A DNA stretch of 5,050 nt from an uncultured Alphaproteobacteria bacterium. Lineage in GTDB: Bacteria > Pseudomonadota > Alphaproteobacteria > Micavibrionales > Micavibrionaceae. The notes beneath the pieces were generated by a model. The model was not told where the DNA came from, made no database searches, and worked only from the letters and a program-made list of their open reading frames with translations. Shown here piece after piece: positions 1 to 5,050 of the stretch. The DNA lies in assembly GCA_937124505.1 (NCBI GenBank), contig CAKZKV010000176.1:1-5050 (forward strand). The letters run 5' to 3'. Every line of letters starts with the position of its first letter. Positions within the stretch are counted from its first letter, which is position 1. Position numbers and translations under genes: made by a program.

Positions 1-1
1 G

Positions 2-109
2 ATTTTTACGTTCCACGGGTTCCGGTTTGATATTGCCCGCCGCCAACGGAACCAGATTACTCTGATACGCGTAAGACCTCCCGAAAAAGAAGTTTTGAAA
101 AAAAGTTAA
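2..109 (+). CDS. C-terminal end of a probable CorC/CNNM-family transporter (partial)
   Basis: An open frame enters from the left edge and ends at a TAA at 107-109, giving 35 residues. The tail contains GFRFDI, then RRQRNQITLIRV, then a basic end. This resembles the last beta strands of the CorC_HlyC transporter-associated domain, where a Gly-aromatic-x-Phe strand is followed by a short basic turn and an Ile-x-x-Val/Ile-Arg-Val strand. Family members (DUF21 membrane domain, CBS pair, CorC_HlyC domain) are implicated in Mg/Co efflux or are annotated as hemolysin-like. Only the last tenth or so of such a protein would be visible, so the assignment rests on a short pattern recalled from the family. 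It does not look like the C-terminus of TolR, the protein normally found just before tolA. The other two forward frames close sooner. Confidence 0.5.
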   Translation: MFTFHGFRFDIARRQRNQITLIRVRPPEKEVLKKS

Positions 110-126
110 TGATCAGGATTTATTCA

Positions 127-151
127 AAACCACTTCGTTTTTTGGTGGTTT
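127..151. other. Inverted repeat upstream of tolA (weak terminator or operator)
   Basis: AAACCAC at 127-133 is exactly complementary to GTGGTTT at 145-151, giving a 7-bp stem around an 11-base, T-rich loop. It lies 17 bases after the stop of the upstream gene, where a terminator would be expected. However, no run of T follows the stem on either strand, so efficient intrinsic termination is doubtful. It could also be a protein-binding site or an RNA processing hairpin in the leader of tolA. Confidence 0.35.
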
Positions 152-157
152 ATCATA

Positions 158-163
158 TATAAG
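158..163 (+). promoter_or_regulatory. Possible -10 element for tolA
   Basis: TATAAG matches the sigma-70 type -10 consensus at five of six positions and lies 44 bases before the tolA start. No convincing -35 hexamer is found 15 to 18 bases upstream; that region is the loop and arm of the inverted repeat. If used, it would start a message near base 170 with a leader of about 38 bases. AT-rich stretches give such matches by chance, so this is only a candidate. Confidence 0.2.
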
Positions 164-207
164 TTCTGTAAAGTGACGAACAGATCAGGAAGTACGATTA
201 CCAAAGC

Positions 208-1110
208 ATGAGCGCCTATCATTCGCCATATGATACGAAAAACAGTTATTCCACTCTGAATGGGGGGATGAACATGCCTGTCACTGCGTCTCTGGTTGGG
301 CACGCGGTGATCCTGTTTCTGATTGTGTTTGGAATTCCGATGATCGTTAAAAACCCGGAAATTCTCTATGAGCCTGTCCCGATAGAAATCATCAGCTCAT
401 CAGAGCTGGCGGAAGAGGTCACACCGCAGGAAGAGGCCACGATAGAGCCGGAACCGCCCCCCATTGTAGAGCGTGCGCCAACGATGGTGGAAGAAATCCC
501 TCCGGAGCCAGAGCCGGAACCGGTGATTGAAGAACTTGTGCCGCAGCCAGCCCCGCCGCCTCCGCCAATTGAAACACCGGAGTCCAAGGTAGAAGAGAAA
601 GTTGAACCGGAAAAGCCTGTCTTGCTGCCGACGCGTAAGCCAAAACCGCCGCCGAAAAAAGAGAACCCCGTAGAAGTCAAACAGCAAGACAGAATGAATG
701 CCTTGCTGAAAAATCTGGCGGAAAGTGACCCGGCGCCTAAACCTGTTGCACAGGCGGAGGCAAAACCTTCTATCGCCCAGAGCGGTATGTCTGCCGGGCA
801 ACTGAGCCTGAGTGAAAAAGGCATTGTAAAGGCCCAGATCGAAGGATGCTGGTATTTTCCGGCAGGGGCAAAATATGCTGAAGATTTGATTGTCACCCTT
901 AATCTGACCATGAACCCGGACAGAACAGTGCGGCGTATAGATATTCTTAACCGATCACGTATGAATTATGATTCTGCCTTCAGAGCGGCGGCGGAGGCAG
1001 CTGAGCGCGCCCTTAGCAAACCCGCCTGTAAAGAGTTAAAATTACCCCCGGAAAAATACCATGAATGGCAAACAATTAAACTAAACTTCAACCCCAGAGG
1101 TATGTTATAG
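208..1110 (+). CDS. tolA: TolA-like inner-membrane energy transducer of the Tol-Pal system
   Basis: The protein has 300 residues. TolA links the TolQ/TolR motor in the inner membrane to TolB and Pal at the outer membrane. A short cytoplasmic tail is followed by one membrane helix at about 25-47, containing SLVGHAV with a histidine at 32 as in TonB/TolA anchors. Residues about 54-152 form a Pro/Glu- then Pro/Lys-rich linker ([24 protein letters not shown]). Residues about 198-300 form the C-terminal domain, with EGCW at 212-215, an amphipathic [13 protein letters not shown] helix, PACKELKLP and a closing F-N-P strand. Cys214 and Cys274 could form the disulfide seen in TolA domains. The linker is TonB-like, so TonB is the main alternative, but the CW and cysteine pattern and the tolB next door favour TolA. 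ATG 208 is preceded by AGGAAG at 187-192, a long 15-base gap; ATG 274, after GGGGGG, is another possible start. tolB follows after 28 bases, probably in one operon. Confidence 0.85.
   Translation: MSAYHSPYDTKNSYSTLNGGMNMPVTASLVGHAVILFLIVFGIPMIVKNPEILYEPVPIEIISSSELAEEVTPQEEATIEPEPPPIVERAPTMVEEIPPEPEPEPVIEELVPQPAPPPPPIETPESKVEEKVEPEKPVLLPTRKPKPPPKKENPVEVKQQDRMNALLKNLAESDPAPKPVAQAEAKPSIAQSGMSAGQLSLSEKGIVKAQIEGCWYFPAGAKYAEDLIVTLNLTMNPDRTVRRIDILNRSRMNYDSAFRAAAEAAERALSKPACKELKLPPEKYHEWQTIKLNFNPRGML
367..663 (+). repeat. Low-complexity Pro/Glu/Lys-coding region inside tolA
   Basis: Degenerate CCG/GAG/GAA/CCA codons give alternating Pro-Glu (PPEPEPEP, bases 499-522), a PPPPP run (residues 116-120) and a Pro/Lys stretch (residues 142-151). 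The protein segment would be an extended, acidic then basic periplasm-spanning linker. The same DNA read antisense creates long Gly/Ser- or Arg-rich open frames that I regard as artefacts. The repeats are short and imperfect, so there is no sign of a long tandem array. Confidence 0.6.
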
Positions 1111-1138
1111 TTCTGTTCCAAATCTAGGAGACCCTTTA

Positions 1139-2446
1139 ATGAGATCTTTTATTCTGTCCTTATTCGTATTGCTTTTCAGTTTGCCTGCCTCGGCAGAACT
1201 GGTGCTGGACATTACCAAGCCGAATTTCCAACCGATGCCGATTGCCATCACTTCCTTTTACAGTGACGATTCAGAGCGGCAAAAGCTGGGGCGTGATATT
1301 GCCGGAGTTGTCACGGCAGACCTGAACAGAACAGGGTTGTTTAAACCGCTAGATCCGCAAGCCTTCATTCAGGATACGCGGTCTTTAAACGTCGGTGGGC
1401 CAAGATTCCCGGAATGGCGGGCAATCAACTCTCAGGCGCTTGTGACAGGAACGGCCAGCAAGGCGGAGAATGGACAAACGCGCGTGGAATTTCGTTTGTT
1501 TGACGTCTTCTCCGAACGTCAGATGTTAGGTATGGCCTACACGACAAATGAGAGTAACTGGCGGCGGATTGCTCACATCATCTCCGATGAAATTTATAAA
1601 CGGATTACCGGGGAAGACGGGTATTTTGACAGCCGGGTTGTCTATGTCTCGGAGAGCGGCCCCGTTACAAACCGTGTCAAGCGTCTGGCGATCATGGATC
1701 AGGACGGTTACAATCATAAATATCTGACAGACGGGTCTTATCTGGTTCTGACGCCGCGCTTCTCGCCCAACCAGCAACTCATTACGTACCTGTCTTATTA
1801 CAATAATCGTCCGCGTGTGTACCTGTACGATATTAACACAGGCCGTCAGGATGTTCTGGGCAATTTTCCCGGCATGACGTTTGCGCCGCGCTTCTCGCCG
1901 GATGGCACAAAGGTTGTCATGAGTTATTCAGAAAACGGGAACAGTGATATTTATGTCATGGATATTCGTTCCAAACAGCCACGGCGCCTGACAACCAATC
2001 CGTCGATTGATACAGCACCAAGCTATTCACCGGATGGCTCTAAAATCGTGTTTGAATCAGACCGTAGCGGAGCGCAGGAACTTTATATCATGAACACGGA
2101 CGGCAGCGGGACAGAGCGTATTTCCTTTGGAGAAGGCCGTTATGGTAACCCGGTCTGGTCGCCGCGTGGGGACTTGATCGCCTTTACAAAAATGCACCGG
2201 GGCAAGTTCTATATCGGCGTAATGCGCCCAGACGGTTCCAGAGAGCGTTTGATTACCAGCGCCTATCATGTGGAAGGCCCCAGCTGGTCACCGAATGGTC
2301 GTGTTTTGATTTTCTTTAAGGAAACGCCCGGCGCAAACGGGCGTAGTGCCAAGCTCTATACCATTGACCTGACAGGCTTTAACGAGCGCCGCCTCGACAC
2401 TCCGCGAGATGGCTCTGACCCGGCATGGAGCCCGTTGAATGAATGA
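1139..2446 (+). CDS. tolB: TolB, periplasmic beta-propeller of the Tol-Pal system
   Basis: The protein has 435 residues, normal for TolB. It is a periplasmic partner of TolA and Pal that controls Pal mobility and outer-membrane constriction at division. A signal peptide occupies residues 1-19 (one Arg, a Phe/Leu-rich core, then ASA before Glu20). The mature protein has the TolB N-terminal domain at about 20-160, with [11 protein letters not shown] near 61-71 and EYW-like [14 protein letters not shown] near 91-104. A propeller of PD40-type repeats follows, with RFSP at 207, RFSPDG at 251, SYSPDG at 295, VWSPRG at 339, SWSPNG at 382 and AWSP at 429. ATG 1139 has a strong site, TAGGAG at 1125-1130, with 8 bases of spacing. 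tolA lies 28 bases upstream, so co-transcription is likely. The lipoprotein gene pal, which usually follows tolB, is not here; an AT-rich small frame begins three bases after the stop. Confidence 0.97.
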   Translation: MRSFILSLFVLLFSLPASAELVLDITKPNFQPMPIAITSFYSDDSERQKLGRDIAGVVTADLNRTGLFKPLDPQAFIQDTRSLNVGGPRFPEWRAINSQALVTGTASKAENGQTRVEFRLFDVFSERQMLGMAYTTNESNWRRIAHIISDEIYKRITGEDGYFDSRVVYVSESGPVTNRVKRLAIMDQDGYNHKYLTDGSYLVLTPRFSPNQQLITYLSYYNNRPRVYLYDINTGRQDVLGNFPGMTFAPRFSPDGTKVVMSYSENGNSDIYVMDIRSKQPRRLTTNPSIDTAPSYSPDGSKIVFESDRSGAQELYIMNTDGSGTERISFGEGRYGNPVWSPRGDLIAFTKMHRGKFYIGVMRPDGSRERLITSAYHVEGPSWSPNGRVLIFFKETPGANGRSAKLYTIDLTGFNERRLDTPRDGSDPAWSPLNE

Positions 2447-2449
2447 GTA

Positions 2450-2740
2450 ATGATTTCTGCATTTCATATAATAGTTTTTGCACTTTTATTTTTGCCTTTT
2501 TTACCTTTATTGACGGTATTTCTTGTAAATACTTGGAAAGGTCTTCTTGCTTATTTTACATTCTGGGGAAGTGTTCTCACTTTTTTAGCCTCAATAGCTC
2601 ATAACGAGTCTGTTGTGAGTGGTGATACATATCAAGCTACTTACAATTTTTATGTCGCAGTACCTTTTTTTGTGGCATTTGGTTTTAAGTATATTTCTTT
2701 AGTGTCTAAGACTGAGAGTATTTACGAAAAGCCTGAATGA
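2450..2740 (+). CDS. Small AT-rich hydrophobic (predicted three-helix membrane) protein, unknown function
   Basis: I do not recognise this 96-residue frame. Hydrophobic segments lie at about residues 5-27, 31-51 and 66-86, separated by NTWKG and a polar HNESVVSGDTYQ loop. It ends in a short charged tail (KTESIYEKPE). No signal peptidase or lipobox motif is seen. G+C is about 32% by my count (94 of 290 bases), far below the neighbours, with frequent TTA, TTT and ATA codons; this suggests acquisition or a poorly conserved gene. The ATG lies three bases after the tolB stop, and no Shine-Dalgarno sequence is at proper distance (GGAG at 2427-2430 is 19 bases away). Translation would therefore depend on ribosomes finishing tolB. 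Its last 35 bases overlap the 3' end of rppH on the other strand. An uninterrupted frame this long in AT-rich DNA, with clean membrane periodicity, supports a real gene, but there is no homology evidence. Confidence 0.6.
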   Translation: MISAFHIIVFALLFLPFLPLLTVFLVNTWKGLLAYFTFWGSVLTFLASIAHNESVVSGDTYQATYNFYVAVPFFVAFGFKYISLVSKTESIYEKPE

Positions 2741-3191
2741 CGTGCTGATAAACGTCGCGCTTGAACGGTACGATAAGGTTTGTTATATCTTTCAAATCAA
2801 CCCATTTCCATTCACTGAATTCCGGGCGGTCATCATCATCCAGAATGATATCAGAGTCCTGCCCTGTAAAACGCAGGGCAATCCAGTATTGTTGTTGTCC
2901 CCGGAAATTGCCCCCCCACATTTTTCCTAATAGCTCAGGTGGTAAATCATAGGAAACCGTGTGATCCATAATCTCTATAAATTCTGCCTTGTCCGTTCCG
3001 GTTTCTTCCTTTAATTCACGGAAAGCGGCGGCCTTAGCATCTTCACCCGGGTCAATCCCGCCTTGCGGCATTTGCCATGCCCCCGGCGTATCAATACGTT
3101 CCCCGACAAAAACCTGCCCCCTTTGGTTAAACAGGGCAACGCCAACGCAGGGACGGTAAGGAAGTTTATCCAGATCAGATTTATGAGGCAT
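2706..3191 (-). CDS. rppH: RppH, RNA pyrophosphohydrolase (Nudix hydrolase)
   Basis: The protein has 161 residues, the usual size for the short alphaproteobacterial RppH. It removes pyrophosphate from the 5' end of mRNAs in the cytoplasm, which opens them to decay; relatives also split dinucleoside polyphosphates. The opening YRPCVGVALFNQRGQVFVGER and the WQMPQGGI core are typical of RppH. The Nudix box runs from Gly44 to Thr66, with Glu50, Arg58, Glu59, Glu62 and Glu63 matching the metal-binding pattern. Later RppH hallmarks include YDLPPEL at 81-87, FRGQQQYW at 96-103, EFSEWKWV at 124-131 and VPFKRDVY at 141-148. ATG 3191 lacks a visible ribosome-binding site, and a promoter-like pair of hexamers ends 6 bases before it, which would fit a leaderless message. 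It lies 53 bases after the deacetylase-like gene on the same strand and ends with TAG at 2706-2708, inside the convergent small frame. Confidence 0.95.
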   Translation of the reverse strand: MPHKSDLDKLPYRPCVGVALFNQRGQVFVGERIDTPGAWQMPQGGIDPGEDAKAAAFRELKEETGTDKAEFIEIMDHTVSYDLPPELLGKMWGGNFRGQQQYWIALRFTGQDSDIILDDDDRPEFSEWKWVDLKDITNLIVPFKRDVYQHVIQAFRKYSQS

Positions 3192-3197
3192 TCTGCA

Positions 3198-3226
3198 TAT
3201 ATAAAGGGCGCGGTGAAAGAAATCAA
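3198..3226 (-). promoter_or_regulatory. Candidate promoter for rppH, possibly giving a leaderless mRNA
   Basis: On the minus strand TTGATT (3226-3221) and TATATA (3203-3198) are separated by exactly 17 bases, each matching four of six consensus positions. Only six bases (TGCAGA) separate the second hexamer from the ATG of rppH. A start at normal distance from the -10 would fall at or next to the ATG itself, leaving no room for a ribosome-binding site, and none is visible. This is an inference from spacing; rppH may equally be read through from the upstream genes. Confidence 0.3.
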
Positions 3227-3244
3227 ATAAAGATCAGTTTTTTC

Positions 3245-4339
3245 TTATTTTGCAGAAAGCGGAGTCAGGGTATATCCCTGTTCTGGCAGCGTTTGCAGCC
3301 ATTCAGACAGCATGGAAATATCATTGGGATAAGGTTTGTATAACATGCTGATATCACGCCCGTCACTCATCAATTTCATCCAGCTTTCTTTGGCCATCGG
3401 AAAAATCGTATCAAACTGATAACTGACAAGGCGTGTTTGTCCATTATGTTCTGTACTGATTTTTTCGATATCCGTCATAGCTTTGTCTGCAAAGTACGCG
3501 AGCCCCAGACCTCTCTGATAGATGTCAGTTTGCAGTTCTTCCATGCGGGCGCTGGAAAATGACAATGTGCTATTGTCTGCATGGTTAATAAAGAGACCGA
3601 CATAGCCTGTTGTGCGTCCCATCACGCGCTTATAGAGGGATAGATTCTTGTTTCTGGCGTAGCTGGCGCGCAATGCCAGTGATCCCGCATCCATGGTATA
3701 TTCATCATGCGTTTCTGCCGGAAGCTGCAACCAGACTTCGTGACCGCTTTCTTTGAAAAGGCGCATTAAGGCGTCCGCATGATCGGAGTAGGGGGATATC
3801 AGAATCGTAACATCCTGCGGTAACCCATGCGCAATTTTCGTGGCAAACTCTTCAGAAAAACCCAGCGGCCCCAGAACCAGACGAAATTTATGCTGTCCGG
3901 CAGGAAGGATGAAATTGCGTTTGTATTGCCGGAAGGGCGTATTGCCGTTTGTAACATCCTTTTGCGGGAGAAGACCGAACTGACTTTCTTCGACGAGTCC
4001 CTCATCATAGATTGTAACATCTGTGTGAACGTCCTGATGATGCCCGGCCGCTTCGCCGTGTTCCGGTGCTTCATCATGGTGGGCGGCTTCCATATGATCT
4101 GTGTCAGTGGTGCCTGCTACAGGATGTGTCTCTGCGACATGATGTCCAGATATTGTTTCTTCGCTGTGGGACACAGGAATCACGATAGAGGGCAGGGACG
4201 ATAAAACACTCTCTTCGTAGGCCGCGCCTCTCATGTATGCCCATAGTGCAAAAACAATAATCAAAAGCAGGCTGAATACAGAGCCTTTCATGAAAGACCG
4301 AAGGAAAGGTGATTGTGCTTGCAGGGCGCTCAAGATCAA
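3245..4339 (-). CDS. Divergent polysaccharide deacetylase family protein (YibQ/DUF610-like), membrane-anchored
   Basis: The protein has 364 residues. A membrane helix at about 17-36 anchors it facing the periplasm. A linker at about 58-105 is rich in His, Glu and Asp, with eleven histidines. The domain at about 150-362 follows the Polysacc_deac_2 pattern: [24 protein letters not shown], then [11 protein letters not shown] at 199-209, DAG at 217-219, GYVGLFIN at 245-252, GLGLAYFAD at 277-285, then a closing [15 protein letters not shown] and TLTPLSAK. Relatives have a NodB-like fold, but the substrate is not well established. The usual Asp pair of the first motif (IDDLG) is Gly-Pro here, so catalysis is uncertain. 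The chosen start is TTG at 4339-4337, overlapping the ctpA stop (TTGA) with AGGA three bases upstream; ATG at residue 17 (4291) is an alternative without a clear site. Coupling to ctpA and position before rppH suggest one envelope operon. Confidence 0.85.
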   Translation of the reverse strand: MILSALQAQSPFLRSFMKGSVFSLLLIIVFALWAYMRGAAYEESVLSSLPSIVIPVSHSEETISGHHVAETHPVAGTTDTDHMEAAHHDEAPEHGEAAGHHQDVHTDVTIYDEGLVEESQFGLLPQKDVTNGNTPFRQYKRNFILPAGQHKFRLVLGPLGFSEEFATKIAHGLPQDVTILISPYSDHADALMRLFKESGHEVWLQLPAETHDEYTMDAGSLALRASYARNKNLSLYKRVMGRTTGYVGLFINHADNSTLSFSSARMEELQTDIYQRGLGLAYFADKAMTDIEKISTEHNGQTRLVSYQFDTIFPMAKESWMKLMSDGRDISMLYKPYPNDISMLSEWLQTLPEQGYTLTPLSAK

Positions 4340-5049
4340 TGTTCCTGTATATTTTCTTTTACGTCTTCACCGCTCTGTGTTGTTTGATCATTGTCGTTGG
4401 CCGTTTCTTTTGTATTCATCATCACCTTGCCGTTATACATGGACAGGCCACGGATCAGGTCAACTGCACGGTTCAACTGGTAGTCCTTTTCCAGTAGTTC
4501 TTTATTTTTCAGCTCTTTCTTTTCTTCTTCAGAAAGTTTTTCCTCTTCTTCTTTCTTGATGTGCGCGGCGACTTCGTTATCATTGGCCCCATTATCCAAA
4601 GCGCCTTTCAGGTTGGCTTCTCTGGTTCTGCGGTATTCGAGGGTTTCAACCTTGGCAATTTCAACCTCAATATCCGGCTCAATGCCTTTGGCTTGAATGG
4701 AACGACCAGACGGCGTGTAATAGCGGGCTGTCGTCAAGCGCATCGCACCATCACCACTTAAGGGGATGACCGTTTGCACAGACCCTTTCCCAAACGTCTG
4801 GGTTCCCATGATAATGGCGCGTCTGTGATCCTGTAATGCACCGGCCACAATCTCCGATGCAGAGGCCGACCCGCCATTCACCAACACAACGAGAGGGAGA
4901 TCTTCTGCGATATCCCCGGCATGGGCATTATCGCGCTTGCTGTCAATTTTGTGGCGTCCGCGTGTTGAGACAATTTCTCCTTTGTCCAGAAACAGATCAG
5001 AAACGCCAATGGCCTGGTCGAGAAGGCCGCCCGGATTATTTCTCAGATC
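4336..5049 (-). CDS. ctpA: CtpA-type C-terminal processing protease, S41 family (partial, N-terminus off the window)
   Basis: The frame enters from the right edge and gives the last 237 residues, ending at TGA 4338-4336. These serine proteases act in the periplasm and cut proteins near their C-termini, including peptidoglycan hydrolases and lipoproteins in studied relatives. Numbering from the edge, [10 protein letters not shown] at 1-10 is the S41 signature, and [16 protein letters not shown] at 59-74 carries the likely nucleophile Ser63. TFGKGSVQT at 85-93 carries the general base Lys88, 25 residues later as in Prc and Ctp[12 protein letters not shown] and GIEPDIEV follow. After the protease domain, residues about 159-190 are a highly charged Lys/Glu helix, then [14 protein letters not shown], then a polar tail of about 33 residues. 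The signal peptide and PDZ domain lie outside the window. The stop overlaps the start of the deacetylase-like gene by two bases, indicating translational coupling. Confidence 0.95.
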   Translation of the reverse strand, partial: DLRNNPGGLLDQAIGVSDLFLDKGEIVSTRGRHKIDSKRDNAHAGDIAEDLPLVVLVNGGSASASEIVAGALQDHRRAIIMGTQTFGKGSVQTVIPLSGDGAMRLTTARYYTPSGRSIQAKGIEPDIEVEIAKVETLEYRRTREANLKGALDNGANDNEVAAHIKKEEEEKLSEEEKKELKNKELLEKDYQLNRAVDLIRGLSMYNGKVMMNTKETANDNDQTTQSGEDVKENIQEH

Positions 5050-5050
5050 A

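Noticed and set aside
2..109. The left-edge fragment as the end of TolR/ExbD
   Set aside because: TolR would be expected before tolA, but the RRQRNQITLIRV tail lacks the TolR pattern of a helix followed by an I-x-L-V-T strand; CorC_HlyC-like fits better.
366..911. Minus-strand open frame of 181 residues (and shorter ones at 400-801 and 419-643) opposite tolA
   Set aside because: The Gly/Ser- or Arg-rich composition is what results from reading Pro/Glu codons backwards; no ribosome-binding site or domain is seen, and the + strand gene is well supported.
1526..2269. Minus-strand frames at 1526-1777 and 2057-2269 inside tolB
   Set aside because: They are antisense to a conserved tolB propeller, without recognisable protein features.
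2690..2760. An intrinsic terminator between the convergent genes
   Set aside because: No stem followed by a T-run is visible on either strand, and coding sequence fills the junction.
2742..3226. Small frames overlapping rppH (+ 2742-2930, + 2761-2952, minus 3011-3226)
   Set aside because: They are shadows of the rppH frame, which carries a complete Nudix box and RppH hallmarks.
4289..4291. ATG at residue 17 as the deacetylase start
   Set aside because: It is plausible because it sits just before the membrane helix, but it has no purine-rich site upstream, while the TTG has AGGA and overlaps the ctpA stop. It is kept only as an alternative.
3799..4761. Frames opposite or out of frame with the deacetylase-like gene and ctpA (minus 3799-4077; + 3827-4204, 4233-4559, 4309-4497, 4561-4761)
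   Set aside because: Each lies over a supported minus-strand gene, and their Cys/Phe/His-rich composition mirrors the coding strand.

Overview
This window looks like chromosomal DNA from a Gram-negative bacterium, most likely an alphaproteobacterium. It holds a TolA/TolB cell-envelope pair on the + strand. Converging on it from the right is the minus-strand order ctpA, divergent polysaccharide deacetylase, rppH, an arrangement I know as common in Alphaproteobacteria. Base composition is near balanced (about 53% G+C over two 60-base lines counted in tolB). The exception is bases 2450-2740, which are about 32% G+C. The genus cannot be fixed from this window.

Layout. Bases 2-109 are the 3' end of a + strand gene whose tail resembles the C-terminus of CorC/CNNM-type (DUF21-CBS-CorC_HlyC) transporters. 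A 98-base gap follows, with a 7-bp inverted repeat and a possible -10 element. Next come tolA (208-1110), with a TonB-like Pro/Glu linker and a TolA-type C-terminal domain, and tolB (1139-2446), with a signal peptide and a six-repeat beta-propeller. Three bases after tolB begins a 96-residue AT-rich open frame for a small, mostly hydrophobic protein that I do not recognise. Its last 35 bases overlap the 3' end of rppH (2706-3191, minus). Upstream of rppH on the minus strand are the membrane-anchored divergent polysaccharide deacetylase (3245-4339) and the C-terminal 237 residues of a CtpA-type S41 protease (from 5049 down to 4336), which runs off the right edge. No stretch over 300 bases lacks a gene.

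How they work together. TolA and TolB belong to the Tol-Pal machine, which couples the inner-membrane proton motive force to outer-membrane constriction and integrity. CtpA and the deacetylase-like protein act in the periplasm and belong, from family knowledge, to a cell-wall processing neighbourhood. RppH is a cytoplasmic mRNA 5'-end pyrophosphohydrolase carried at the end of that unit, possibly with its own promoter.

Most worth checking: the AT-rich membrane frame where pal usually sits, the apparently split tol cluster, and the deacetylase-like protein, which has a histidine-rich linker and lacks the Asp pair of the family's first motif. I found no RNA gene, CRISPR array, insertion sequence or clear novel multi-gene system.
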